Assembly (NCBI GenBank): GCA_013398615.1
Contig: VZSR01000028.1
Coordinates: 1,343,537-1,407,536 of the forward strand
Direction: 5' to 3'
DNA length: 64,000 nt
From: Brachypodius melanocephalos
Lineage: Eukaryota > Chordata > Aves > Passeriformes > Pycnonotidae
Positions 1 through 12,100 of this stretch are shown in pieces. The position numbers were made by a program, and so were the translations under genes. The notes beneath the pieces are model-generated. The model did no database searches and was not told the origin of the DNA. It saw nothing but the letters and a program-made list of their open reading frames with translations. How positions within the stretch are numbered: the stretch's first letter is position 1; every line of letters begins with the position of its first letter.

Positions 1-2059
1 AATAAGATCAGGTTGTCAGTTTTTTCTACTGTTGACTTGCCTTCTTGTTCACTCTTCAGTCAGAACACCATCCCACTGCTTTCCTGTGTAATAATAATGG
101 AGACTTGTGGCTGTTCTCTCGCAGCTTCATCTCTGGGCTTAGACAGGATCATTCACCCTCTTGGGAAAGACATAAACTGAGTGTTCTGTGTTTATGGTCT
201 GAAAGAAGGGTCTCACTTAAATACTTTTTTACTTTTCCCAGTTTATTTCCCACAGAAACCAGAGTGTGGGAAGATATGTATGACTATGTCTTCCTACAGC
301 ACAAAGCCAGGATGAGCCTGGCTGAAGAATTATTTTCAGTTTTCTGTGGTGACTTTATTGCAAACAGTAGTATACATTATGAGATTTGTGTTCAGTGGTG
401 GAATGCCAGACTGCAGTTAGTAGCCTGAGCAGGTCTCTGAAGTGTACCCCTGAAAAAGCTCTTTTGTCACTCAGAGCAGGACTGTGCCATGGTCTCTCTT
501 CTCTGGATGTGGCAGAGCCAATGGCAGTAGTCCTGACTGACTAGCCTAGAATCTTTGTGTCCCTGCCAAATGCTGACTATGGATGCCTGCTAGTGTGGGA
601 TGGAAAAAAAAAGTGACTTTGAATCATCTCATAGAAGACGATGGTACCAACCTCCACAAATGTACCTCTGGTGGAGTACAAAGAGAGGCTTGAAGAAAGC
701 TAAACTGGTGAGAGCATAGATTAAGCAATAGGAATCCCAGTGATAAGTGACACCTGCGTGCACATTTCCATGCAATGAAGAGATGGAGAGATTATACCTC
801 CTCCTCTGTCAGACCTGCCCTGCTGATACATCCTCAGCATCCCACAACTTAAAAATACTTGTGAACTAGCAACAGCTTAAAAGAAACAGGTGTTTCTCTC
901 CCTGATGGTCTTGCATTGATGGCAATTAAGAGGAGGAAGAAGGTAAGGCTTACATGAGTGCACATCCCCCCCAGTCCAGATGAGTTCTTGCCATTTGATT
1001 TTTTTTTCCCTGTCACTTCACTCTGCTTGTTAAAGGTGCCAATTGTATAATTTTGTGCTGTGATGTGAGAACACTGTTCACACCCATGGTAATGATGTTC
1101 TATTCCATTGGGCTGCACAGCTTTTAATTTCTACTTAATACAGTATCAAGGTTTTATGTCCAACATTCTAAATGCCACAGCATGTTGATGAAAAGAAATT
1201 ACATTGATGAAACGGTTAGGCAGTGATTAATATGATCCATAACTCAGAGTGATGTAGCAGCCCCAGCTTTCTATCCTACACAAAATGATGTCCAATTACT
1301 TGCTATTGATCAGATATTGCATTGCACCAAATGGGATGCCAGTATCAATTCATTTCATCATATTGAATTTCAGCCAGTATCATGGGTATTTGGCACATGT
1401 TTTGCTGAAACATTTGTCTGCCATCACAGAGCCGATGAACAGGTTGGCAGGTTTTGTTTGTGAAAAGGATGGGGAGGGGATGGTGAAGAGGAAGAGAAAG
1501 AAAAGAAATGTGCTAATCCTGCTTGTGAATTTGTCCTCATACCTGGCACTGACAGGACAGAATGCCTCCATGCATGTGCACATTTGTTTCACACAAGTAG
1601 CTGCACGTCCCTTTCAGACATGTTAACATTCTGTACTGCTCACTGCTTATTTTTTATTGATAATCAAGTGAATAATTAAAGCCTAAAAGCTATGTAAAAC
1701 TCACATAAATCATCTTCAATATGCATGTAATGCACCTCTGCTCAGGCATGGCTCCTGTTATGAATGATGGCCTAGAAATCTATGATTCATACTGATGTAT
1801 ATCACTTCCTCACTCTGAATTTGTTTGTAGGAGATGTGGATGCCAGCCAAACTCAGGGAAATGGGATGGAGGTACACAGAGTGGTCTTGAGATGTCTCTT
1901 TAGCCCACTTTCCCATGAAATTATCATCTTGGTTTTACATTTCTTCTTTGCTCTTGATGTACTATTTTCCCAGCCAACACACCATTATTTCTGAGCACCC
2001 CTTCCTCTTATTTTAGTATTATGTTGGTATTGTTCCTGCCATTAATAGTTCACTTATAA
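1..2059. other. Unique noncoding DNA, no gene seen
   Basis: This stretch is AT-rich and CpG-poor. The open frames in it (the longest is 127 codons at 45-428) give peptides I do not recognise and show no exon-like splice boundaries that I would defend. I see no repeat, RNA gene or transposon. It is most likely intergenic or intronic. Low-level matches to decayed transposons cannot be excluded by eye. Confidence 0.5.
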
Positions 2060-2540
2060 CATTTGTTCCATTCTCCTTTGGAAGCAAACCCTCCCCTGGA
2101 AGCGCTATCGCTATTAGCCTCTCTGGGGAAGATGGCGCATCATGTGCCTGCCACATGGAGCGCTGCTAGGCCAAATGTAACAACATCTGCCACGCATTCA
2201 ACAACTTCCTTTTGGATTCCTCCCACTCTATTTGCACTTCCAGCTCTAAGCAGGAGTGAGATGTTTCTCAGATGCCAGAGGGCTGGGAATGTGCCATCCT
2301 TCCACTGTGAACTGGGTGAGTTTTGGAGACAGGCAAATTCAGGCAAGCGCTAGAATAAAAGTGGAGATAAGCTGTCCACAGCTTATTTCTGTTGACCCTC
2401 AAGGCACCTTCTGCCATGGAACTACTTTCCAGGTCCTTGAAAAATACAATGCCTGCAAAATTATCAATTATGGAGCTGTAGCTCTGCAAATGTTTACAGA
2501 TCTGCTCAATTTAATGTGCTTGAATGGTTTTGGAGCTGCA
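2060..2540. promoter_or_regulatory. Candidate conserved noncoding block
   Basis: The block keeps several CpG dinucleotides (around 2101-2112, 2134-2136, 2160 and 2193) in otherwise CpG-poor DNA and reads as compact, non-repetitive sequence. Overlapping short frames occur on both strands, but none gives a recognisable protein. CpG retention and lack of repeat character are typical of conserved regulatory DNA. This is inference only, because conservation was not measured. Confidence 0.25.
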
Positions 2541-3647
2541 TGAGGGTGTAAAATTAAGCATACATGGAAGTTTTTATAGGCTCCAGCTTTCTACCTTACA
2601 GAGCAGATGGTATCTCTGTAAGCATTGTGGAACATTATATTTAGAAACAATTCCATTTGTTATTCAAATTATTTGTTTACTAGGCACAGACAGCATAGTT
2701 AGTATGCTGCAGATGTTGAGAAATGCCCCTCTTTTCCAAAAAGCTTGTGACTTCCATGGAGAGTGACTACAGATACCTGAGCAGAACAGCCTACCTGAGC
2801 TTCTTTCTAAAGAATCTGGCTGGGATTACCAGATAGCATCATTTCTTTTCGTGATACTTCACTCAATTCCACAGTAAACTCTAGTGCCTGTAGCAAGTCT
2901 AGAATGTATCCTAATACACAGGCATTCCTTATACTTTAAGTGCTTAGGACAGATCAGTAGAATCATGTTATTCAAACTTGAGATCAAATATAAAAAGGGA
3001 AAATGGCTGAGATTATTAAAAAATAGGTTCAATAAAGAAAAGAAAATTTTGATTTTTTATTCCATAATCACTTATATTTTTCTTAATAAATTCCAGTGTA
3101 CAGTAATAGTTTATTGCTAAGATAGGATAATAATCACAGCTGTCCACTCAGTATTGAACTTCTAAAAGCCAAAGTATTTTCCATCCTTACCCTCTTTTAG
3201 AATATTTTTTCTGAACGCAATTTCAAGTCTATGAGCAAATTATAACTCAGCGTATGTCTGGAGGGAGAAATATTCTTCTGCAATAATTCCGTGCATAAAG
3301 GATTCAAGGGACAATTCCCCAGTAATACCTGTTTTGCTGTGGCCAGTTTTCTCCAGCTGATCCTTACATTTGGATTGCATCACTTAAAGGCAGTTTTTCA
3401 GAAAAGTAATTCTCATCATTTCCCCCAAATCATACCCCCTTGCAGTGTTTCAATACAGGTATAAAGAAAACTGAGCAATCTCAACTCAGAAGACTCTTCT
3501 GATTTTGTAAGTTTATATACTTAATTAATTAAAAGTATCTCTTCTCTTTTGAATCAAATACCCAGTACAGGACTAAGTTCCCCAATTATTCATAACTTGA
3601 TGATTCATTACAAGATTCATTACAATACTTGAATATTCTGTTCTCTG
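2541..3647. other. AT-rich noncoding DNA
   Basis: This is AT-rich sequence with short poly-A and TTAATTAATTAA-like stretches (near 3521-3532). I see no coding region, recognisable repeat or RNA gene. Confidence 0.45.
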
Positions 3648-4037
3648 GGCTGAACAACCTGGTGAAGAGAAGGCTCCGGGGAGATCTCGTTGCAGCCTTC
3701 CAATACTTAAAGGAGGACCTAAAAAAATGAGGGACAGAGATTTTTAACATGGGCAGATAATGATAGGACAAAGAGGAACAGTTCTAAACCAGAAGAGGAG
3801 ATGTGTAGATTAGGAATCAGGAAGAAATTCTTTACTGTGAGGGTGGTGAGGCACTGGAATGGATTATCCAGAGAGGGTGTGGATGCCTCATTCCTGTCAG
3901 TGTTCAAGGCCAGGCTGGATGGGACCCTGAGCAACCTCATCTAGTGAGCAGCACGCCTGTGCATACCCCTGGAGTTGGAACTAGATGATTTTTAGGGTCC
4001 CTTCCAAACCAAGCCATGCTATGATTCTATGATTCTG
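3648..4037 (+). mobile_element. CR1 LINE, 5'-truncated 3' end (sense)
   Basis: This is the 3' portion of a chicken-repeat-1 non-LTR retrotransposon. Recognisable blocks in order are the GAGAAGGCTC..GGGGAGA segment near 3666, the GATAGGACAA segment near 3761, AGGAAGAAATTCTTTACTGT near 3820, GTGAGGCACTGGA near 3847, GTTCAAGGCCAGGCTGGATG near 3901, and GGAACTAGATGAT then CCCTTCCAA near 3976-4006. The element ends in tandem ATGATTCT-type 8-mers at about 4019-4037, the hallmark CR1 terminus (CR1 ends in an octamer repeat, not poly-A). Only the end of ORF2 and the 3' untranslated part could be present, with many substitutions, so the copy is dead. The 5' boundary is approximate. Confidence 0.93.
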
Positions 4038-4789
4038 ATCTCTTTGCACTGGACTATGAAGAACCTAAACATCTCAAAATGTTTTCTACCACTTTCTCTT
4101 TTAAAGTGTTTTTGATGTGAGGTGGTCAAAAAGAAGAGGCAAGTCTGATTTTCATTTTTTTTTCTTTTGGCAGTAGTTCTATGGGGCTTGTTAGTGCTTT
4201 TAAATTTTTGTTTTATATTAGGAAGATGGGTTTTTTTAATCTCAGTTGGCAGCAGACAGGTAAAAAATGAAAGGGAATAAATACAGCTACTAATTAATTT
4301 TATCAGACTTTCAAAAATTAAATGCAAAACATTTAAAAGTCAATAGTGCTGATGAAAATCCTCCTGCAAATCTCTGAAACAAACTTCAAACAAATTTATG
4401 TCTAGCATTCCTAACATCTTCCTTCTTTTCCACCTCTAGGTTCAGTTTCATGTATTGTTGTTTAAACAGGGAAACATACAAGACCCACTGGAAACAACCT
4501 GGCATTGCAAGCTCAATGTTGGAGCTTCAGCTTCATCCTTGCTTGCTTAAAGAGATGTTCACATCTCACCTGAGAAGCTGTTCTAGCTCATTGTCTAATG
4601 TGCCCTGCAGTTTTTGGCCAGGGCCTGTCAGAGAGCTTCCACCTACTTAAGAGGGAGGATTGGAGCTCAAGGAAAACATAACATGGCCAACAAAGATCCT
4701 GAAAAGGAACAGATGAGGTCCCTCTCCCAGAGTTGTAAATGTCTTTAAAGCTAGAAATTAACATTTAAAATCATAATTCTGGCATCCTG
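4038..4789. other. Noncoding spacer between two CR1 copies
   Basis: The sequence is AT-rich and unique. No coding sequence, RNA gene or further repeat is recognised between the sense CR1 ending near 4037 and the antisense copy starting near 4790. Confidence 0.45.
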
Positions 4790-5335
4790 TTAGAGAATCA
4801 CAGCATTGCAGAAGAGCCGAGGATGGGAGGCATGTCTGGAGATCCCCACAGCCCCACCTCCTGCTGAAGGCTGTGTCAGCTGCAGCAGCCTGCTCCAGGA
4901 CATTCCCAGTCAGATTTTTGAATATCTCTAAGGATGCAGATTCTGCAGCCTCTCTGCATAGTCTGTGCCACTTCTCAGTATATTTCCTTATGTTTAAATT
5001 AAATTTCTTGTATTTAATTTTGTGCCCACTGCCTCTTGTTCTGCCACTGGGCAAAGCTGGGAAGAGTCAGGATTTATATTCCTTGTCCCCTGCCATCCTC
5101 TAGAGTTTATACACACTGATAAGATGCCCCTGAGCTAAACAGTCTGAGTTCTCTCAGCCACTCCTCGTATGGTAGATGCTCTGAATCCATCTCTTTGTCC
5201 CTTTGTCCCTGGGCTCACTCCGTTATTCCTGTGTATCCCTCTGTGCTGCAGAGCCTAGAACTGGGCACAGCTGTGATCTCACCAATGCTGAGGAGAGGGG
5301 AAGGGTCATCTCCCTCAATCTGCCAGAGATCCTCT
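4790..5335 (-). mobile_element. CR1 LINE, 5'-truncated 3' end (antisense)
   Basis: Read on the plus strand, this is the reverse complement of a CR1 3' region. Recognisable blocks are AGAATCACAGCATTGCAGAAG near 4793, the CTGGAGATCC..CAGCCC segment near 4838, CTGCTCCAGGACATTCC near 4889, TGTGCCACTTCTCAGT near 4963, TTTGTGCCCACTGCCTCTTG near 5019, CACTGATAAGATGCCCCTGA near 5114, AGTTCTCTCAGCCACTCCTC near 5147, and CTAGAACTGGGCACAGCTGTGATCTCACCA near 5254. The copy is strongly diverged and the octamer terminus is eroded. It lies in opposite orientation to the CR1 about 750 bp upstream. No intact reverse transcriptase frame remains. Confidence 0.88.
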
Positions 5336-7884
5336 CCTTATGTTAATCACCCTCTCACTTTCCAACCAAATCTGTTTCATTCTTACCTTAAAGCTTGTTT
5401 CCATAAATAAGAAGGAAGAAAGAATAGGGGAGAAAACAAGTAAGAAAGGGAAAAAAAACCCAAATACAAAAGCCTGGAGAAGAAATAGAAAAGACAATGT
5501 GAGACAAGACCTTGGAGTCCAAGGCCACAGCTCTAAGAAGAAATGTGACATTGACATAATACTTGTAATAAATTAAAGACCTGGCACTTCAGATGTTGCC
5601 ATTCAGCCACTCTGGCTTTGATTTCACCCTTTCTTCTATGGAAAAGCACCAGGCACTCAAGGCACAGCCAGCACAAGCTATTCTGGTTCCCGGTTTCTCT
5701 CTGCACTCCAAACTGCCTTTAGCCTACAGGAAGTCCAAAGCAATTTATTTGGTTCCCCAAATATTTGTGCCTGTGGTACTGCTCTAGACTGGCCAGAGAG
5801 AATCTGAGATGAATTTGGCCGTAAGTTGTAGTTGGAAACCTGTAAGTGTGTCTATCATGGAAAAATTGAAGGGGGGATTGATGCTGCAATCACTTAACAC
5901 AAGGAACTAGGCAAATAAGGAGGTGATATTGGATGAGCAGAGTGGGAGACAACCAAGAAAACAAAATTATTTAACTAGCATAATGGTCCATTGCAGCAAG
6001 AAACTTCACAATTTCAAGAGGCTTTCCAATATTTATAAAAATGCAATAATAGGCTTAAGCAAGAAAAGGCATGAGGTTAGGTGTCATGTGATGTCTGTGA
6101 TAAGAGAAATGTGTAATTGAGCTGGAGTGGAGGTGAAGGCTCTTCCTGCACATACAGTGCTATTACATTCTTTTCCACTTGGATACCCTCTCCAAGCACT
6201 CTAATCCATGGATCTGCAGAAGGATAATCTACTGACATCCAATTTTCTGGGATTTTTTTTTTTTCCTGGATGGGCCAATTTGTTGACTGAGAGGTGTAGG
6301 TGTTAACACTTTCCTACCTAAGTGGACCTCAGGAATTAAAGATGGGTTTGTTCATGAGCAATGAGCAAGCCTGTGTTTCTACCTGTCTTAATGATGGCAC
6401 TAAGTTCCCCAAGCCAGGGAGGATATTAAGGACATTAGAGGGTAGATCACTACTACAATTAGCATACAGGTAAAGGAACCAGTGGTAGCTCTCAAAATTA
6501 GCTGAAGTGAAAAGACATGAGTAGGCTAAAACATTTTTACTGTGATTGTTCAGATCTATTCCCTGGATCTCAAATATAGAATTGTGGGCAAAGCCTAATT
6601 CTAACACAGCTACTCCTTGGTTTCACAGGATAAACGCTTTCCTTTTTCCAACAACAGATGCCTTGAAGCTAGGATAAAAAAGGCCATTGTACTTTGCTAG
6701 TGCTCACTACTCCTGGTGCTGACAAAGCCACATTGTTCTCCCCAGGAAGAGGAGGAAGAAGGCTGGGAATCTGGTTGTGACCAGCATAGCCTCACAGGGA
6801 GCTTTGAGGGGTTTTTTGCATCCAGTCGCTCCTTTGCAAGACACAATGAAAATTTTGCAGTTGCTATTGTAGTGGAGAAACTTTGAATGGTAGCTGGTGT
6901 ATTTGTACTACACAGGTGTTGAAAGAAAGGGCAAGTCATGTTTGTGGAATCTTTTCCCTTTCAGTGAAGAGTGGCCCCAACCCTCTCCTGCATGCCTGCT
7001 TTCTCCTTGCCGGTGTGTGAAAGGGCAGGCTGAAATTTCAATGCTAAGTCCCTACCAGGAGGATACTTTGCTAATTCTTTCTGGGGGAGTGGCTTGCAAT
7101 TCCTGCCTGCCTGGAGCTCCTAGTTCTGCTTGTTTTAAATTAAATGCCTCATTCCCCAGCATGCTTACATGATGGCTTTGTGTCCCACACAGCTCACTGC
7201 TCATTCACCACCTCCAGCCCTGCACTGGAGACATGCACACATTGCTTTGCTCAATATAAAATTCTAGCTAGAGAAATTACTGTCAGATCAGGCAGATGGA
7301 CACAAGAAATCATTTGCTGCTCTTCCTTTCCTCCTCTATGCAACCCTGTGTGCAACCCTGCATGGCTTGGGAGGGCAGAGACAGATGCTGCTGAAAAGAA
7401 TGAGACAGATTTTCTTCATTATTCTATTAGGGAAGGAGACAGCAAAGCACTTGACATGAGAGAGTGTCCCTTGAGGTAGCTGAGGTCTGGCTGGGTTGTC
7501 ACAGTCATGCTTTCCATGAGGACAAGAGCAGAGCAGAATTAGGGTTGGTGGCTGTTGTAGCAATCGATGAAGTAAAAGGTTTAGCTGGCTGTTTCCTTTC
7601 TCATCGCTTCCATACTCATTTGTTAAGGTGGATGGCAACATGTCAATTTGCCTCTGGTCACTATGGGGTTTCTTTTATTTCAAGCATGGCCATGTCCAGC
7701 AGCATTTGGAAAGGCATGGTGGCACGAGTTGCAATCTTTACATAATGGAGTTTTCAGGAAAAGGAGTTGGGGTCAGGAACCTGACACCAGATGTGTTAGT
7801 TGCAAAAAATCGGTATTGAAAGTCAAAGGAGCTATGCAAGATTTGCAGTGCTTGCCTGAGATCAGAATATGGACATTTGTTATT
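5336..7884. other. Unique noncoding DNA, no gene seen
   Basis: Open frames of 80-110 codons occur on both strands here (for example 7144-7479), but none encodes a recognisable protein and they overlap one another in conflicting frames. A short purine-rich stretch lies at about 5408-5490. I see nothing else I can support. Confidence 0.45.
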
Positions 7885-7928
7885 AAAAAAAAAAAAAGAA
7901 AAGAAAAAAAAAAAGAAAAAAAAAAAAA
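7885..7928 (+). repeat. A-rich simple repeat
   Basis: The tract is 44 nt long, nearly pure A with isolated G residues that break it into runs of A. It has no AATAAA-type signal in the 30 bp upstream and no recognisable retroposed body, so I do not read it as a poly-A tail of a retrocopy. It will be length-polymorphic and is a likely site of sequencing error. Confidence 0.95.
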
Positions 7929-8340
7929 CAAGCTCTTTTTGCTAAGCCAGACAGCTGGTCAAAATTGCACAAACACGTTGCACTCCAAACACATCTCAAT
8001 AGCCGTGTTTTTTTTCGCCTGTGGCCATGCGTGGATGTCACCTCTAAGGGGCAGTGTGTGTGTGCGCATGGCGCGGCTGGGATCAGCCGGGCAGCGAGAA
8101 CCGACTGCCAGCAGCATTCCGCAGAGGCAAGTTGTTTTTCTGGCTGAGAAACAAGACATAATGTATAAAATTGCTCTGAGGATAAGAATAGCAGTCGTGC
8201 AGCATAAATAATGTAAAGCAAGAAGAAAGTCCGGCATTGTTTAGAATATTTTATGAGGAATTTATTGTTGTTAATTGAAGGGGAGAGATTGATCACTGAG
8301 GAATCTAGCTCATTATTTAACAAAACCTGGATAAATAGTG
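7929..8340. promoter_or_regulatory. Candidate regulatory block upstream of CpG island
   Basis: The block combines retained CpGs (around 7976, 8002, 8016, 8029 and a cluster at 8063-8099) with AT-rich homeobox-like sequence such as TTGTTGTTAATTGAAG near 8266. It is not repeat-like and adjoins the CpG island at 8525-8830. Those traits suggest a conserved promoter-proximal or enhancer element. The 187-codon open frame at 7648-8211 is not credible, because it is carried through the A-rich tract as a lysine run. Confidence 0.3.
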
Positions 8341-8524
8341 TGTCATTTCTCTGTTCTGCTTAGCATTCTCCTTCTGAAACCTTTCTGTTTATGGGGGGGA
8401 AAAAAGGCATTTCAAAACAGATACAAAGTGATGCCCCAGGACCCCCCTTCCATTCCCACATAAATACATTATAAAATAAAGACATGCAGGATATAACGAT
8501 CTCTCCTTCCTTTTCTTTTCCTGC
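8341..8524. other. Noncoding sequence flanking the CpG island
   Basis: The sequence is mixed in composition, with a short G/A run at about 8393-8405 and a pyrimidine-rich stretch just before the CpG island. No coding sequence or recognisable repeat is seen. Confidence 0.35.
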
Positions 8525-8830
8525 TCCCGACATTTTGAAATTCCCGTTGAACCTCAGCCTGTAAACAAGGGCGCCAGAAATGGAGGAAGGGAGGGATGCC
8601 CTGTGCCGTGCCCCATCCCCGCTGGGCTCGGGGCCTGCCCTGGTTGCATGCGGCACGAATTAGGATGCTGATGGTTCCAGCAGCACTCGCAAGAGCGCTG
8701 TCAGCTCCTGCAGCAGGGAGCCGTGCCAGCGATCGACCGGCACCGGGAGTCACCCCAGTGCATCGGCGCCCAGGGCCTGATTCTCACCAGCAGGACACTT
8801 TTGATAACAAGGTTGCCTACGTGACGCGGT
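8525..8830. promoter_or_regulatory. CpG island, candidate promoter
   Basis: I count about 20 CpG dinucleotides in about 310 bp, in DNA of roughly 58-62 percent GC. That is an observed/expected ratio of about 0.75 by hand, which meets the usual length, GC and ratio criteria. It is by far the densest CpG cluster in the window. A CTACGTGACGCGG segment at 8818-8830 holds an ACGTGAC/TGACG core resembling a CREB/ATF or bHLH-ZIP site. Overlapping open frames on both strands (8596-8859 plus, 8469-8753 minus) are expected in GC-rich sequence and do not resemble known proteins. In birds such islands usually mark a transcription start or a developmental regulatory element. Direction is unknown. Confidence 0.6.
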
Positions 8831-8879
8831 TTAAAAGGTCTTTGCTGTTAATTTGTTAGGGAAAAAAGTGAAGGGAGGT

Positions 8880-9130
8880 GAAAAGCCAACACACTATGCT
8901 AATTTTTTTTTCTTTTTTTTTCTGCTTTCATTTTGGATGTCGTCTTTGGCTTTTGAATAAATGCCCGTAACGAGCTGGCTCTAAACAGAAGTATTACCAA
9001 AATTAAAATAAGACAAGGATGACTTGGACGTGCTGATTATATCCAACCAATTGCAGTCACCCTCTGATGGCTGTTTGATATTAATTTTTCCATTATCAGC
9101 ACCAGACTAGAGAAATTAAAGGGCACTGGG
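8880..9130. promoter_or_regulatory. Candidate enhancer-like noncoding element
   Basis: The element is AT-rich and unique. It has several motifs typical of developmental enhancers: TGATATTAATTTTTCC near 9076, CCAATTGCAG near 9048, and AAATTAAAATAAG near 8999. CpGs are retained at about 8941, 8967 and 8971. It directly follows the CpG island. No coding frame is plausible. Conservation across birds is predicted but was not tested. Confidence 0.3.
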
Positions 9131-12100
9131 TAGATATTAGTCTAATCTTGCTTTTTCCATGCTGAAGTTGAAAAGGTTGGTCAGCTGAGGATTGCTGGAT
9201 CCAGTCTCAACAGCCAAAGTGAGAGAGTTCCATGACCAAGCAAACCATTTCCAAGCACAATGCCACAAAGAACACTGTGATGGCATTGGGAAGGACCAAA
9301 CTGGATGGATACAGAAGCAGGGCTCTCTAGAGGCACAGTGCAATGCTTAATCTCCCATCTCCACTGCTGCAGAGATATAAGCCCTAGAGTGGAGTAACAC
9401 AGGACCTGAGTGAGATTCTCACATCCCTGAGTGAGAATTACATGCCCTGATTTCACAGCAGCAAGGTAATTTTCAAATAAATCTTGATTTTACTTGCTGT
9501 GTTTAAAAAAGTCCCCAAAGCTCAAATTATCTCAGTTTGGTATTTTACTCCTAATTAAACATTTTGATTTTCAGTTATCAGCATGACATTTTTATTTTTG
9601 AACCTCCATTTTTTTTGATTTTGTTTACACAATGTACAGATCAGCAAAACTGCATGAATACAAATTTTTATTCAATCCAAAGCAAGCTTTTTTCAGTCTT
9701 CAGTGTAGCGAAGTTTTTGTACTTGACATCAGCCTAAAAGTATTTTCACCCCATCTTTTTCCCCTGAAACTGCTAATACATCAATGTTTAAGTATAGTTT
9801 CAGCGGACCCTTCCTTTCTGCACCTCCCAGGCACTGAAGGGCAGCTAATGCTTTGCAGGGTTCAGGTTTCACAAGATCATCATGACAGACCCTCTTTCTG
9901 AACATTTCCTGGTACTAGGGAGTCCCAACACTACCCAGGGCACCACTGAACAAAGAGAATTGTGATTTCTTTGTAAATGGCATCAAATCATTCTACCTGA
10001 GATTTGTCAGTGCTCTGTAATACAGTTCATTAACTACTGCTTGTGTAAACATTTGAGAGATGACTGTCTATTTGTGTGGATAATAATATGTGAAACTTAG
10101 TTACAAACAAGTTTTTGTGGTTTTAGCTTTCTTGGGTTTTAGTTCTGTCTTTCTTGAATTTACATAAGGCTTTAATGAAAATCAGGCCTAATTAAGTCTG
10201 GGATTTTTATTTTTCTGCCTGTGCCTTGATTATTGCAAAGAAAACTGAAGAGAGAGAGTAAAGAAGAACAGTCAATTTAGAAGAAATCAAAGTATTTAGG
10301 TACTTTTTCTAACTACTCACCAGTCTCATTCTGCAAAATATTCCCACAAACCCAAGGAAAATCCTTGAGTCTGAGCAGTTGCACATGGGTTTTATTGCAG
10401 CCATGCTAACCTGCAACAGAAAGAATTACTTTGACTGACCTTCTTTGGACCTGAAATGGTTTCTGAAACAGCCAACGAAGAACCTGCCCCTCAGAAGCCA
10501 CAAAATGTCACTGCTGGATCACTTTGATGTTTATGTGTAGGATGAGGTGGGGAGCTGGTCTCTGAGTGGGAAGTGGCAACACATTTCCCTACATTGTCTT
10601 GACTTTCCCTACATGGATAGGTGTCCTGGGAATGGATGAGTCTCTCTCCTTGGATGGGCTGTTTTGTCCCTGCTGAATGGGCCTTCATGCACTTCAGGAT
10701 CCTCCAGTGGCTTGTTAGTTTTCATGCCTATCCCTCTTCACTACCTGTACAGAGTGACACTGAAACCAGCAGCCCTAAATGTCAGGCACACCAGGAATCT
10801 ATCACAGATTTTTCCAGTATAGGTGCTGTATTAGGCAGGTAAGTTTGTTTTCAAACTCACAGTTGGCTGCTTATATACAGCCCCAGATGTCTGGTGATAG
10901 AACTGCTACACTGACATTTTATTGTGTTTTTTAGAAGCAGATCTAGTCATATGGTTACAAATAATTTAAACTTTGGAGAGCAAAAATCCTTTTTTTTTCC
11001 TGTGGGCTCAGTGCTGGAGAAAGCAGGTGATTCATGATGCGACATTATGCTCTTCATTTGAGTGCTGCAAAGATTAGATTAAGCTTCTTGTGTACAGTGT
11101 GTGTGACTGAGCCAAAACACTGCCATGGAAAATCTGGTCCCTTCTGCTGCAAGCACTGAGCTCACAGCTCCTCAATTTGGGAGCCCTAATGGTGCCAAGG
11201 GTCAGGCCAGGCACCAGGGCTCAGCTATGGGTCAGCATTCCTGGCTCTGTGTTTGCTTGGCTTTGTGTGTCCCTCGGGTCCATTTATCTTAGGTCTAGCA
11301 GGATGGCCCTTCTGTGTCCTAATGCATTTGCAGACAGTGACACAGAGCTGTGATATTCCCTTCCTCCACCTCGTCTAACTGCTGAAATTGAGAGAATTGC
11401 AACAGAGTGATTTCCAGCAGAGAACAGGAATCAAGAGCAAGGGACTGAACCTTCACATGTATTCATGACCACGAACACTTTTATGGACCCAATAGTACTG
11501 TCAAGCATTTCATGGGGCTTTCTATCAAGGACACTATATAACAATAAGTTGTATTGTACTGCACTTTCAGTGAATATATGAGGTAATTGGTGTGCAGTTC
11601 CCTAGACTAATACTGGAAGACAGGCACCTGTAGACAGAGAAAATGAAGTTTAAAAATCTCTTTGCCGACCGTGTTCTCCCAGCTGGGAGAGCAAAGCACA
11701 GCCAGTCACAGCCATAGATCAGTTGTTCTTAATCCTCCTCAAGCCTGGGTCACATCCTTCCATTGCAGCCCCACCTTACTAGGATGGAGCTGGGGCCTGG
11801 TTTAATTCAGCAGTGGAGGGAGGGGTGTATGCTTACACCCCCACCCCTTTCAAAGCCCCAGAAGAGGCTTGCACCCTTTTCACCATGCTAAGCTGAGACG
11901 TAAGCCCCAGGACACGAGGTGTTCAGGGCACAGAAGGCCAGGAGAGTGAGGAGAAGTCCCTGCCACACTGAATCATGGTCCAGGCTGCTGTGAAGGACTG
12001 GCTGCTCCCAGGCAGGATGTCCCCCTGATAGCTCTCAAGGATTTTGTAACACATCCTGTCATGGCCAGTCATGGAGCAACTGGGGAACAGAAAGAGCCAA

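Noticed and set aside
3719..3940. 73-codon minus-strand open frame
   Set aside because: It is antisense sequence inside the sense CR1 copy and carries no independent meaning.
4758..5054. 98-codon minus-strand open frame
   Set aside because: It lies within the antisense CR1 copy and reflects decayed retrotransposon sequence, not a host gene.
7648..8211. 187-codon plus-strand open frame
   Set aside because: It is kept open by the A-rich tract, which it reads as a lysine-rich run. The parts on either side are unrelated to any protein I know.
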